From Metabacillus flavus (lineage in GTDB: Bacteria; Bacillota; Bacilli; Bacillales; Bacillaceae): a DNA stretch of 64,000 nucleotides. The notes below the pieces were generated by a model. The model was not told the DNA's origin and ran no database searches. It worked only from the letters and a program-made list of their open reading frames with translations. Where the stretch lies: positions 992,001 to 1,056,000 of the forward strand of contig NZ_JAGVRK010000001.1 in the NCBI RefSeq assembly GCF_018283675.1, given 5' to 3'. Positions 1 through 8,106 of the stretch are shown piece by piece (position 1 is the stretch's first letter; every line of letters begins with the position of its first letter). A program made the position numbers and the translations under genes.

Positions 1-934
1 AGCAATCAGAGTTCAGGCAACAAGTGCCGTTCGAACCGTATCGCCAGCTTCAGCGAGCCATGGACCTAAATTTACACAGCTGTTTCAGGAGTTAGCAAAT
101 CGTCCTGATTTTCCTGAAACTCTGATTTTAGTTAAAGAAGAGGGCGGCATTCATTTCAAGGATCAAGGTTCCTCAGATGAACGGGAAAAAAACCTGGCTG
201 CGATGATTAGGGAAAATCCTGAGGTCTATACGGATTCCGCGAATGGAGAACTAGCCATCCCGGGCGTAGCTTTCCTCTCTGATTCACCATTCGGAAATGG
301 ATCTCTTCTTACTGAAATAGTCCGTTTATACAAAAAGAGCAAAAACTCAGGAAGTCTTGAGGAAGCCGCAAAGAACTGGATCAGGGATTATTCTAGGCTG
401 CTCTTTCAATCCGTTCTTCCAGTGATGACCCGTTACGGCATTGCTTTGGAAGCCCACTTGCAAAACAGCATCCCGGTATTGAAGCATGGGGTGCCGGTCA
501 AATTAATTGTAAGAGACTATGGCGGGATTAAGCTTTTTAATGAGCGGCTTCAAAAAACAGGGCTTGAATTTGTCTTTCAAATGGAAACCCATGTGGAAGC
601 ACAAAATGCCGAAGCCCTGCAGGACACCGTTTCACATGCGATCATCCAGAATCATCTTGGCGAGCTGATTATAACGCTTGTTAAGGAGCTGAATTTAGAT
701 GAAGAAAAGCTCTGGAAGATTGCATCTGAAGAGATGGATCTCGTTTGGAATTCCCTCTGTGATGATTCCGATGCGGCGTCTGACAGAAAGGCGTTAATGG
801 AAAGAGAATTGTCTCTTAAAAGTCTAGTGGGTATGAGGCTTGAGCATACGATTGATAATACGTACACGAAGGTCTCCAACCCCTTTGCGGCCGTGAAAGA
901 AGGAGGAAGCAAACGTGCTGAATTACCGAACTGA
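1..934 (+). CDS. NIS siderophore synthetase, IucA/IucC family (5'-truncated by window edge)
   Basis: The frame is open from base 2, so this is the C-terminal part of a longer gene that starts outside the window. IucA/IucC (NRPS-independent siderophore) synthetases adenylate a carboxylate such as citrate and join it to an amine or alcohol in the cytosol. Visible family signatures are the 'SAVRTVSP' block at the left edge, close to the usual S-x-R-T-x-x-P substrate motif, and in the FhuF-like C-terminal domain 'RYGIALEAHLQN' followed by 'RDYGG'. Its last 20 bases overlap the start of the next synthetase gene, so the two are translationally coupled. The substrate cannot be read from the sequence. 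The family assignment is firm. Confidence 0.93.
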   Translation, partial: AIRVQATSAVRTVSPASASHGPKFTQLFQELANRPDFPETLILVKEEGGIHFKDQGSSDEREKNLAAMIRENPEVYTDSANGELAIPGVAFLSDSPFGNGSLLTEIVRLYKKSKNSGSLEEAAKNWIRDYSRLLFQSVLPVMTRYGIALEAHLQNSIPVLKHGVPVKLIVRDYGGIKLFNERLQKTGLEFVFQMETHVEAQNAEALQDTVSHAIIQNHLGELIITLVKELNLDEEKLWKIASEEMDLVWNSLCDDSDAASDRKALMERELSLKSLVGMRLEHTIDNTYTKVSNPFAAVKEGGSKRAELPN

Positions 935-2825
935 TTCAAAACAGGGCGAAAATCCATTTGCACTGGAGACGCTGAAATATTTGGAGAAGCAGCTTCCTCA
1001 TTTGAAGAAAGTCTATTTGGAACAGCTGCCTAGGGCAGAGGAAGCGATTTTGCATAAATGGATGGAATCTCTTTTGCGGGAGGACGTCTTGAACATGAGA
1101 AGCGAAGCAGTGGAGTGGGAACAGAAGGTCACTGGCCGGAATTCCTCTGGAAAGCCTTCCACGTTTCTATCCATCCAGCTGAATGATCGGGCAAGCCTGA
1201 TTGCAGCCTGTTCTGGAAGGCATGCCTTCAACCGGATTATGGTTAGCGACCTGTTTCTCTTAAAGGATGGACTGTTTAAGATTAAATCCTGTTCCGAGCT
1301 GCTTGAGCTGCTTCAAAACCGGCATCCCCGTTTTTGGGAGTTTGGAGGAAGCTGGGAAACCTATGCCGAGGAGCTTATGAATGGAAGTGCAAATCTGGCC
1401 CTGACTTATGCTGTGTTTGAGGAAATGAAAAGCAAGCTCCCCAGACAGGAAAATTTGTACAGCTATGCTGAAAAATTATCGAAGCCAGCTTTGTTTTTTG
1501 AACAGCTTTGCATTGAGGGCCATCACCTTCACCCGGGAACGAAGACGAAAATGGGCATGCAGGCAAAGGATGTATTTGACTATTCCCCTGAACTGGGAGG
1601 CAAGGTTAACATCCGGTTTGTCCTTGGTAAAAAAGAAGCGTTTATATGGAAGGTGCAGTCAAATAGAGAACCGAATAAGTTTTTGTTTTCCATGCTGCCC
1701 GGGTTGGAAGAAACGGCAGAAAAAGAGTGCCGCATGAGAGGGTTGAAGCTGGATGATTGGCTAATGATACCGGTCCATCCATGGCAAATGAATTATATGC
1801 TTCCTGAGCTGTTCAAAAAGGAGATGGATTCCGGAATTATTCAGGAGCTTGATCTGAAATGGGAGGCATATCCAACGACCTCCTTTAGGACCGTCATTCC
1901 AAAAGGCAGTGATTTGTTTATAAAGCTTCCAGTTCACTCGCAGATGACATCAACAAAGCGCTCTGTGTCAGCTCAAACAGCTTGCAACGGTCCTGCAGTC
2001 TCTTCGTTATTTGATGAAATTTTAGAGAGAGAAGAGCACTTGAAGGATACCTTTATTCCCATTCCGGAAACGTATGGTGTGGCCTTGCAAGATGAGAATC
2101 CATTAAAAAGCCGGAACATGACAGCCATGCTTAGAAGCGGTTTGGATCAATTTGTAAACGCCAATGAAATTCCTGTAGTTGCCTCATCGTATAACAGTCC
2201 GTCTCCATTTTCGGAAAAGCTGGTTCTTGAGGAAATCTATGAAGAATACTGCCGCAGCGAAGAGATGAACCCCAAAGAGGCTTTTGAACCGTTTTTGAAG
2301 ACTTATTTTTCCATTGTTCTTCCAGGAACCTTAACACTTATGACTCGATACGGAATCGGGCTGGAGGGGCATATGCAGAATTCGATTGTGTCCTTCATCG
2401 GCGGAAAACCAGTGAAATATCTGTTCAGAGACTGGGGAGGGGCGAGAATATATAAGGAGCGTCTAATCAAGCAGAGTCTCCGCCTGGAGCTGCTTCCGGG
2501 CTCTGTAACCATTACAGAATCAATGGAAGAAATGCGCAGCAAGATGCATTATACGGTGTTTCAAAGCCATTTCGGAGAGGTTATACGCATCCTCTCAAGC
2601 TTCACTGGTTCAGGCGAAGCACTTGCATGGAAATGGCTTGGCGAGGAAGCAGACCGAACCTTTGAATTCATTGGCGGGATCAATGCGGAGGAAGACCGGG
2701 CGTTTCTTTTTAGCCCAATTGTTAAACACAAGGCGCTTTCTTCCATGAGGCTGTTTCCTGATCATGAAGGCTATGTTTATGTGGAAGCACCGAATCCACT
2801 TGCAGAGGCGTGTGGAATACAGTGA
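915..2825 (+). CDS. NIS siderophore synthetase, IucA/IucC family
   Basis: This 636-aa protein has the full length of the family. It starts at GTG 915, with AGGAGG at 901-906, inside the end of the previous gene. Signatures in order are 'GHHLHPGTKTKMG' (nucleotide-binding His/Lys region), 'IPVHPWQ', 'TTSFRTVIP', 'KLPVHSQMTSTKRS', and the C-terminal FhuF-like block 'RYGIGLEGHMQN' with 'FRDWGGARIY'. It should catalyse one ATP-dependent condensation step of a carboxylate siderophore. Two adjacent synthetases plus an exporter and a PLP decarboxylase resemble the set of parts in the staphyloferrin B locus (SbnE/SbnF/SbnD/SbnH). That product assignment is inference, because the genes for amine supply would lie upstream of the window. 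Confidence 0.95.
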   Translation: MLNYRTDSKQGENPFALETLKYLEKQLPHLKKVYLEQLPRAEEAILHKWMESLLREDVLNMRSEAVEWEQKVTGRNSSGKPSTFLSIQLNDRASLIAACSGRHAFNRIMVSDLFLLKDGLFKIKSCSELLELLQNRHPRFWEFGGSWETYAEELMNGSANLALTYAVFEEMKSKLPRQENLYSYAEKLSKPALFFEQLCIEGHHLHPGTKTKMGMQAKDVFDYSPELGGKVNIRFVLGKKEAFIWKVQSNREPNKFLFSMLPGLEETAEKECRMRGLKLDDWLMIPVHPWQMNYMLPELFKKEMDSGIIQELDLKWEAYPTTSFRTVIPKGSDLFIKLPVHSQMTSTKRSVSAQTACNGPAVSSLFDEILEREEHLKDTFIPIPETYGVALQDENPLKSRNMTAMLRSGLDQFVNANEIPVVASSYNSPSPFSEKLVLEEIYEEYCRSEEMNPKEAFEPFLKTYFSIVLPGTLTLMTRYGIGLEGHMQNSIVSFIGGKPVKYLFRDWGGARIYKERLIKQSLRLELLPGSVTITESMEEMRSKMHYTVFQSHFGEVIRILSSFTGSGEALAWKWLGEEADRTFEFIGGINAEEDRAFLFSPIVKHKALSSMRLFPDHEGYVYVEAPNPLAEACGIQ

Positions 2826-4042
2826 AAACATTCCCTGCGGCCTCTGCGTTCCGTTCAAAAGGATACCGGCTTTTTTACGCATCAGGCTTTGCAAGCAGAT
2901 TGTGGGAGTGGGCGGATTTCACCGTTTTAAATTGGGCAGTTTTGCAAATGACGCATTCCCCTCTATACTTGGGTCTTGTTAACGTATGCCGGCTTATTCC
3001 GATTTTCCTTTTTAGCCTGACTGGAGGCATCCTTGCCGATCGTTTTCCAAAAAAATTGCTGCTGCTGATCAGCCAGCTGCTCATGTTCGGATCCACTGTC
3101 TGGCTTATTTCAGAATGGGGAGGGCCAATGCCCTTAATTCTATCTATTGTGTTTATCCGTTCAGCCATTCAATCCATTGAAGCCCCCATTCGAAATGCAT
3201 ATGTGGCCGATTTAACGCAAAAAGAACAGCTCACGAGCGCTGTTGCCCATTACAGCTCCATGATTCATCTGGCGAGATTAATCGGACCTGCGGCTGCCGG
3301 GGTTTTGCTTGGATCCATGGCTCCTGAGCCTTTGTTTACTCTTATTCTTGGGCTGCTTCTCATTTCGTGGACGGTCATGCTTTTTGTTCCGCCAGGGAGT
3401 GCAGTGCCAGTTAAGAAGGACAAGCCTAAAAACTCCAGCTTAAAAGATGCCATTACATATGTGAAAAAAGATACATGTATTCAAGGCTTGCTCCTGCTGT
3501 CGGTCATCCCGATGACCTTCGGCTTCCCGTATTCTTCAATGCTTCCGATTTTTGCCGATTCTCTTATGGATATTGGACCCGAAGGATTCGGCCTGCTGCT
3601 TTCGCTGTCATCATTCGGCGCCATTATCGGGACGTGGATTTTATCTGCAGGCTGGATACGGGCGAGTCACTGGACGATGATTGGCTCTTCGGTTCTGTTC
3701 GGATTATTTATCATTGGCATGATCATGGCAGCGGAAAGCACTTACCTTTTATTTACAATCGTCTTTATGATGGGGCTTTTTGGACAAGTATACCGGACGC
3801 TGAATCGAATATCCCTTCAGCATTACGTACCGTCCCATTACCGCGGAAAAATTTTAAGCATTGCGCTTATGGACAGAGGATTTATTTCGCTTGGTACCAT
3901 GATGTTTACTCTTCTTGCTGAGTGGAATGTCTACTGGAGCGGCATTCTCATGGGATTGTCGTGCTGTGCCCTGACGATTGTCATTGGTGTGATTTTCAGC
4001 CGTCCGCTTGAAAAGATGCATAACGAAGTTGGAGGATTATGA
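2810..4042 (+). CDS. MFS transporter, probable siderophore exporter
   Basis: This 410-aa protein has about 12 hydrophobic segments and an EntS/MFS_3-like layout. A typical MFS loop motif follows the second helix ('GGILADRFPKK', residues about 72-82). The start is GTG 2810, overlapping the synthetase gene by 16 bases. The last four bases overlap the decarboxylase start, so it lies inside the operon. By position it most likely exports the finished siderophore across the cytoplasmic membrane, as SbnD and EntS do. The substrate is inferred from context only. Confidence 0.88.
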   Translation: MWNTVKTFPAASAFRSKGYRLFYASGFASRLWEWADFTVLNWAVLQMTHSPLYLGLVNVCRLIPIFLFSLTGGILADRFPKKLLLLISQLLMFGSTVWLISEWGGPMPLILSIVFIRSAIQSIEAPIRNAYVADLTQKEQLTSAVAHYSSMIHLARLIGPAAAGVLLGSMAPEPLFTLILGLLLISWTVMLFVPPGSAVPVKKDKPKNSSLKDAITYVKKDTCIQGLLLLSVIPMTFGFPYSSMLPIFADSLMDIGPEGFGLLLSLSSFGAIIGTWILSAGWIRASHWTMIGSSVLFGLFIIGMIMAAESTYLLFTIVFMMGLFGQVYRTLNRISLQHYVPSHYRGKILSIALMDRGFISLGTMMFTLLAEWNVYWSGILMGLSCCALTIVIGVIFSRPLEKMHNEVGGL

Positions 4043-5226
4043 TGTCATCAGCTGAACAGATTAAAACGGAAATTTTAAAAATGAAATCAGCGCGGCACCC
4101 TTTCTGCGCCTATATTTATGATGTAAAAGGGCTTGAGGAGCATGCACTCAGTCTGGCTTCATCACTGCCTGAGCAGGTAAGTCTTTATTATGCGATGAAG
4201 GCAAATCCTGATCCGATGCTGATTCATGCGATTCACCGCCATGTTAAAGGATTTGAAGCTGCGTCCCTCGGGGAGCTGGACAAACTTACAGCATTTCCTG
4301 ACCATCAAAAGGTAATAAGCGGACCGGCGAAAACGGATGATTTTCTGAAAGCTGCGATTACCCGGGAAATTCGGATGATTCATGCAGAGAGTCTTTGGGA
4401 GGTTGAACGGATTCATCTTATTGCCCAGATGCTAGGGAAAAAAGTACGTATTGCTCTCAGAATTAATTTGCAGGCTGCAATTGGCAAAGCGCGGCTGACT
4501 ATGGCTGGCAAGCCCACTCAGTTTGGAATGGACGAAACAAGACTTCCAGAAATCATGGAAAAAATAAACCAGCTTCCCTTTGTTGAAATTACCGGCTTTC
4601 ATTTTCATTCTGTCTCCAACAATCTGGATGCTAGCGCCCATCTGGCTTTTGTGAGCCAGTGTTTGATGAAAGCGAAGGGGTGGGAGGCGCATTATCATCT
4701 GGACCTGAACTATGTAAACTTTGGCGGCGGAATCGGAATTCATTATGAAAAACAGGATGAGCCTTTTAATTGGGAAGCATTTTCGCAAGGCATACATGAA
4801 CTCATGCCGCTTGCATCGTCCCATTGGGAGCTGGTATTTGAATTGGGCAGGTATATGGCAGGCCCTTTCGGATACTATGCCGCAGAAGTGATGGATGTAA
4901 AGGTAAACCATGGCCAGGCATATGTAACAATCAGAGGCGGGTCCCACCATCTCCGGCTGCCGGCAGCATGGAAAATGAGCCATCCATTTGAAGTCATAGC
5001 GGTTGATGACTGGGAATATCCTCTCAGCCGTCCTGCACTTCGTGAGAAGGACGTTTGGATTGCAGGAGAGCTTTGCACGCCGAATGATTTATTAGTAAGG
5101 GGCGAATTCTGCGAGCATATTCGGGTAGGAGACATCGTTCTTTTCCGTTACGCAGGAGCTTATGCCTGGACGATTTCCCATCATGATTTCTTAAGTCATG
5201 GGAAGCCCCAGATGATTTATATATGA
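4039..5226 (+). CDS. PLP-dependent (fold type III) amino-acid decarboxylase, SbnH-like
   Basis: This 395-aa protein belongs to the ornithine/diaminopimelate decarboxylase superfamily. The PLP lysine lies in 'YYAMKANPDP' near residue 50. The glycine-rich phosphate loop is 'NFGGGIG' near residue 233, and 'GELCTPNDLL' near residue 342 carries the conserved cysteine. In siderophore loci such enzymes decarboxylate an amino-acid substituent, either a precursor or an already citryl-linked intermediate as for SbnH. The start ATG 4039 overlaps the MFS stop (ATGA). A strong terminator follows directly, so this is the last gene of the operon. Diaminopimelate decarboxylase (LysA) is less likely given the operon. 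Confidence 0.87.
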   Translation: MMSSAEQIKTEILKMKSARHPFCAYIYDVKGLEEHALSLASSLPEQVSLYYAMKANPDPMLIHAIHRHVKGFEAASLGELDKLTAFPDHQKVISGPAKTDDFLKAAITREIRMIHAESLWEVERIHLIAQMLGKKVRIALRINLQAAIGKARLTMAGKPTQFGMDETRLPEIMEKINQLPFVEITGFHFHSVSNNLDASAHLAFVSQCLMKAKGWEAHYHLDLNYVNFGGGIGIHYEKQDEPFNWEAFSQGIHELMPLASSHWELVFELGRYMAGPFGYYAAEVMDVKVNHGQAYVTIRGGSHHLRLPAAWKMSHPFEVIAVDDWEYPLSRPALREKDVWIAGELCTPNDLLVRGEFCEHIRVGDIVLFRYAGAYAWTISHHDFLSHGKPQMIYI

Positions 5227-5256
5227 AAAAAACGGCGTGGAATCCGCCGTTTTTTT
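5227..5256 (+). terminator. Intrinsic terminator of the siderophore operon
   Basis: Stem AACGGCG/CGCCGTT around a 7-base loop, preceded by A-rich sequence and followed by a run of seven T, directly after the decarboxylase stop. Confidence 0.9.
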
Positions 5257-5381
5257 AAAATCCTGGTAGTTCCATGTTTCTTCCTTGCAAAGACCTCCAA
5301 ACGATTGTATATAAATAGGTCCTTTGAATAAAACCTATTTAGGCGGTTGGAGCGAAATCAGCCTTAGAAAATTACAACCTC

Positions 5382-6746
5382 CTAAAACCAAGCTTCCTTA
5401 AGCAGTCCGAGTCCTTTCACAATCTCTTCCTCAGTTACTCCTCCAAATCCTATAAATATTAGCGGGCGGATGGGTTTCGCCGTGACGCAATATATAGAAG
5501 ATGGATACACTTTTACACCTTTTTGTAAGGCAGCTTCAATCAGTTCCTCTTCGCTCATTTCATTAAATACTTCGATCAGCACATGCATTCCGGACTTCTC
5601 CCCAATTAATTGAATCCTGTTTTGAAAGACTTGCCGGAATTGATCAAGCAGCAATCTGTGTTTTTTACGGTAATGCGTCCTCATCCGGTTTAAATGCTGC
5701 TCCCAGAATCCCCGGGCCATAAACAGCTCCAGCGCATGCTGGTGAAATCTTGAAACAGTCTGTTTAAAGGACAGAAGCTCTGATTCTGCCTCTCTCATTA
5801 ATTTTCCAGGCAGAATCATATAGCTAATTCGCAAAGAGGGGATGAAGGATTTAGAAAATGTTCCAAAATAAATAACATCATCACGAGTACTAAGGCTTTG
5901 CAGGGAGGGAATGGGCTTTCCTTCGTACCTGAATTCCCCGTCATAATCGTCCTCAACAATCCAGCGATTGTTCTTTTCCGCTGCCCATTCCAGCAGCTCC
6001 AGTCTGCGTTTTACAGGCATTACAGTTCCTTTCGGAAACTGATGGGAAGGAGTTACATATACTGCAGCAGCCTTTGATTCTTTCAGAAGATCTGACCGCA
6101 TTCCAAATTCATCAAGCGGTATGGAGACTAGCTCGTAATCTTTTAAGGTGTCCCTTGTCCGATGATAGCCAGGGTCCTCAAGCGCGAAGCAATCAATTTT
6201 CAGTGCCCTTGCTGCCCGATCTAATAATAGCTGAGTACCGCTTCCAATCATCACTTGATTTTTACTGCATCGCACGCCTCTGGCACGATAGAGATATGCT
6301 GCAATTTCCTTCCGTAAGCCTTCTTCACCGTAAGGATGACCTGTATGAAAGAGCTCTTCTTTATGAATAGCCTCAATCGAGCACTTTTTCCATTGCTTAA
6401 ATGGGAATTTGCGGGGGTCGATTGTCTGGCTGAAATCTATTGCATGCCCAGAAGGGGATAGCTCTCCCTCTGCCTTTTCCTGTTCCCCTATTTCTTCGGC
6501 TGCCGTTTCTTCAAGGTGCACTACATACCAGCCTTTTCTCGGACTTGCTTCAATATAGCCCTCTGCTTCAAGCTGTCCATATGCCGCTTCCACTGTATTT
6601 ACGCTGATGTTAAGCTGAACCGAAAGCTTACGCTTAGAGGGGAGCTTGGAGCCTGAAGGCATTGTCCCATCTGAAACTTTTAGTTTTATATGTTCATATA
6701 GCTGTACAAAAAGAGGGGCGCCTGTATTGAAAAAAATGGTATCCAT
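5382..6746 (-). CDS. MocR/PdxR-type GntR regulator with aminotransferase-like domain
   Basis: This 454-aa protein has a GntR winged helix at residues about 15-80 ('QLYEHIKLKVSDG...LPSKRKLSVQLNISVNTVEAAY'). A fold-type-I aminotransferase-like domain follows, with the PLP lysine in 'GTFSKSF'. MocR regulators bind PLP or an aminated ligand and control divergent genes. The start chosen is ATG 6746, with GGGAGGG just upstream. The open frame continues to 6941, but that would overlap the divergent acetyltransferase gene and lacks a binding site. Two palindromes lie in the 105-bp divergent gap. The regulated pathway is unknown; the neighbouring GNAT gene is the first candidate target. Confidence 0.9.
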   Translation of the reverse strand: MDTIFFNTGAPLFVQLYEHIKLKVSDGTMPSGSKLPSKRKLSVQLNISVNTVEAAYGQLEAEGYIEASPRKGWYVVHLEETAAEEIGEQEKAEGELSPSGHAIDFSQTIDPRKFPFKQWKKCSIEAIHKEELFHTGHPYGEEGLRKEIAAYLYRARGVRCSKNQVMIGSGTQLLLDRAARALKIDCFALEDPGYHRTRDTLKDYELVSIPLDEFGMRSDLLKESKAAAVYVTPSHQFPKGTVMPVKRRLELLEWAAEKNNRWIVEDDYDGEFRYEGKPIPSLQSLSTRDDVIYFGTFSKSFIPSLRISYMILPGKLMREAESELLSFKQTVSRFHQHALELFMARGFWEQHLNRMRTHYRKKHRLLLDQFRQVFQNRIQLIGEKSGMHVLIEVFNEMSEEELIEAALQKGVKVYPSSIYCVTAKPIRPLIFIGFGGVTEEEIVKGLGLLKEAWF

Positions 6747-6767
6747 TAAATTTCCCTCCCTAAACTG

Positions 6768-6812
6768 AACCTGTTTACAGGTTGAAAACTGGCTCTTATC
6801 ACCATGCCAGTT
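6768..6812. promoter_or_regulatory. Two adjacent palindromes in the mocR/GNAT divergent promoter region
   Basis: A perfect 7-2-7 palindrome AACCTGTTTACAGGTT lies at 6768-6783. Directly beside it, arms AACTGGC (6787-6793) and GCCAGTT (6806-6812) form a second inverted repeat whose centre is about two helical turns away. The position between divergent genes is typical of MocR operators. Binding is inferred. Confidence 0.6.
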
Positions 6813-6851
6813 CTTTGATATTTTTATCCTATCACAAAGGAGGAGTGGAAA

Positions 6852-7280
6852 ATGGAAAAAATTATCGAACTGATAGGCTATCATGAATGGATGAAAGGAT
6901 TTCCGGTCATAACTCAGCTGAGACCGCATTTGACGGAACAAGCTTACCTCGATTTAGTATCGCTCGCTGTAAAACAGGAGAACTATCGGATCAAGCTGCT
7001 CTATAAAGATGAAAAGGCTGTATCTTATATCGGATACCAGCCAATGATCACCCTGTACTACGGAAAATTTATATGGGTCTCCGATTTGGTAACAGTGGAA
7101 GCACATCGGTCACAGGGATTCGGAGAGCGCCTGCTGTCTCATGTGGAAGAAGAGGCACGGGGTGAGGGATTCGGTGGCATAGCTCTTTCATCGAATCTTC
7201 AAAGAAAAGAAGCGCACCGGTTTTATGAGGAGAAGATGGGATTTGAAAAAGCGAGTTTTAGTTTTAAAAAGAATTTTTGA
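6852..7280 (+). CDS. GNAT family N-acetyltransferase
   Basis: This 142-aa single-domain protein has the acetyl-CoA binding motif A 'VEAHRSQGFGERLLSHVEEEA' region near residues 85-105 and a C-terminal 'RFYEEKMGFEKASFSF' typical of GNAT enzymes. AAGGAGG lies 8 bases upstream of ATG. It is divergent from the MocR regulator and probably controlled by it. The substrate is unknown. Confidence 0.88.
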   Translation: MEKIIELIGYHEWMKGFPVITQLRPHLTEQAYLDLVSLAVKQENYRIKLLYKDEKAVSYIGYQPMITLYYGKFIWVSDLVTVEAHRSQGFGERLLSHVEEEARGEGFGGIALSSNLQRKEAHRFYEEKMGFEKASFSFKKNF

Positions 7281-7524
7281 GTATGACTATTTTTTTCACA
7301 AATTTGGTTGTCTATTTTCCTAGAAAGAAAGACCCGCTATAAGAAAAAAAACATCCGTGAAATCTGATATAATTCCTTACAATTCTCTTCGTTTCGGCAT
7401 TTCCTTTCAGGTGGTACAAACGGAGGCCTCTCGAATTCTGTAAAAACTTCGGTTAAAATTAGGCATTCCGTTATATTTACTAAATATTCTGATAAATTTA
7501 TGATGTGTAAAAGGAGGCGAGACA

Positions 7525-7632
7525 ATGGGAAAGGGAAGAATCAGAGTGGAGGAGCGAATCAAAGTTGAGACTAATGAAGAAATGTATAAAGCCACCCTCG
7601 TTGACCAGAATAGCTCAAAGGAAAAGAAATAA
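7525..7632 (+). CDS. 35-aa basic/acidic small protein of unknown function
   Basis: ATG 7525 is preceded by a strong AAAGGAGG at a spacing of about 9. The ORF ends at TAA 7632 and a terminator follows at 7704. The product begins MGKGRIRVEERIKVETNEEM, is rich in Lys/Glu and has no hydrophobic segment. The ribosome binding site and following terminator support real expression. I do not recognise the family. Confidence 0.6.
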   Translation: MGKGRIRVEERIKVETNEEMYKATLVDQNSSKEKK

Positions 7633-7703
7633 TCCCAATTCCATGAATCAAAGCCGAACTGCCTTTTCACAAAACTTTACTTAGAGTCCCGTTAATGCTT
7701 TAA

Positions 7704-7733
7704 GCTGCCAGCCCCGAAACTGGCGGCTTTTTT
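7704..7733 (+). terminator. Intrinsic terminator
   Basis: Stem GCTGCCAG/CTGGCGGC (one G-T pair) followed by six T. The last T is the first base of the target duplication of the repeat element that follows. Confidence 0.85.
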
Positions 7734-7740
7734 AATTATT

Positions 7741-7924
7741 GGCTATATTAAACTTGGCTGTTGATTGCAGCTAGCAGGCACTCGCTTATCCTTGGGCGGG
7801 CGGTGAGTCTCATCGCCGCTTTGCGCCTGCGGGGTCTCACCTGTGCCGCTGCTCTTAGCTAGGAGTCGCGCCTTCCACTCCAATCAACAGGTGTTAAAAA
7901 TCAACACCAGGCTTTAACAGAGCT
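7741..7924 (+). mobile_element. MITE-like element, copy 1 (diverged, 184 bp)
   Basis: Ends are GGCTATATTAAAC and TTTAACAGAGCT, which are mutated versions of the 12-bp inverted ends of the family. It is flanked by TAATTATT (7733-7740) and AAATTATT (7925-7932), an 8-bp duplication with one mismatch. The core matches the copies at 10166 and 39314 with more differences, so this looks like the oldest insertion. It contains no coding sequence. Confidence 0.82.
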
Positions 7925-8024
7925 AAATTATTAATGGGATCTGGCTATAAACGTATTTGTATCTATTTCTCAGCTCGCTGCCCTTCAATCGCCGTTTAAC
8001 ATTTTTTCATAAAGGTATATAAAT

Positions 8025-8052
8025 GAAAAAGGGGACATTATCCCCGTTTTTG
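8025..8052. terminator. Bidirectional hairpin upstream of mscS-like gene
   Basis: AAAAAGGGGA/TCCCC(G)TTTTT with a five-base loop. It could end transcription from either side. A TATAAT-like -10 element follows near 8064 before the mechanosensitive channel gene. Confidence 0.6.
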
Positions 8053-8106
8053 GAACGAATATATAGTATAATTCTTTTTTAAACAATCTAAAGGAGAGAA
8101 AAAGAA

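Noticed and set aside
4432-4983. 183-codon minus-strand frame inside the decarboxylase gene
   Set aside because: It is antisense to a gene with conserved motifs throughout, and no start signal is present.
6747-6941. Upstream extension of the MocR reading frame by 65 codons
   Set aside because: It would overlap the divergent acetyltransferase gene and its ribosome site. The inner ATG 6746 has its own GGGAGGG site and gives the normal N-terminus.
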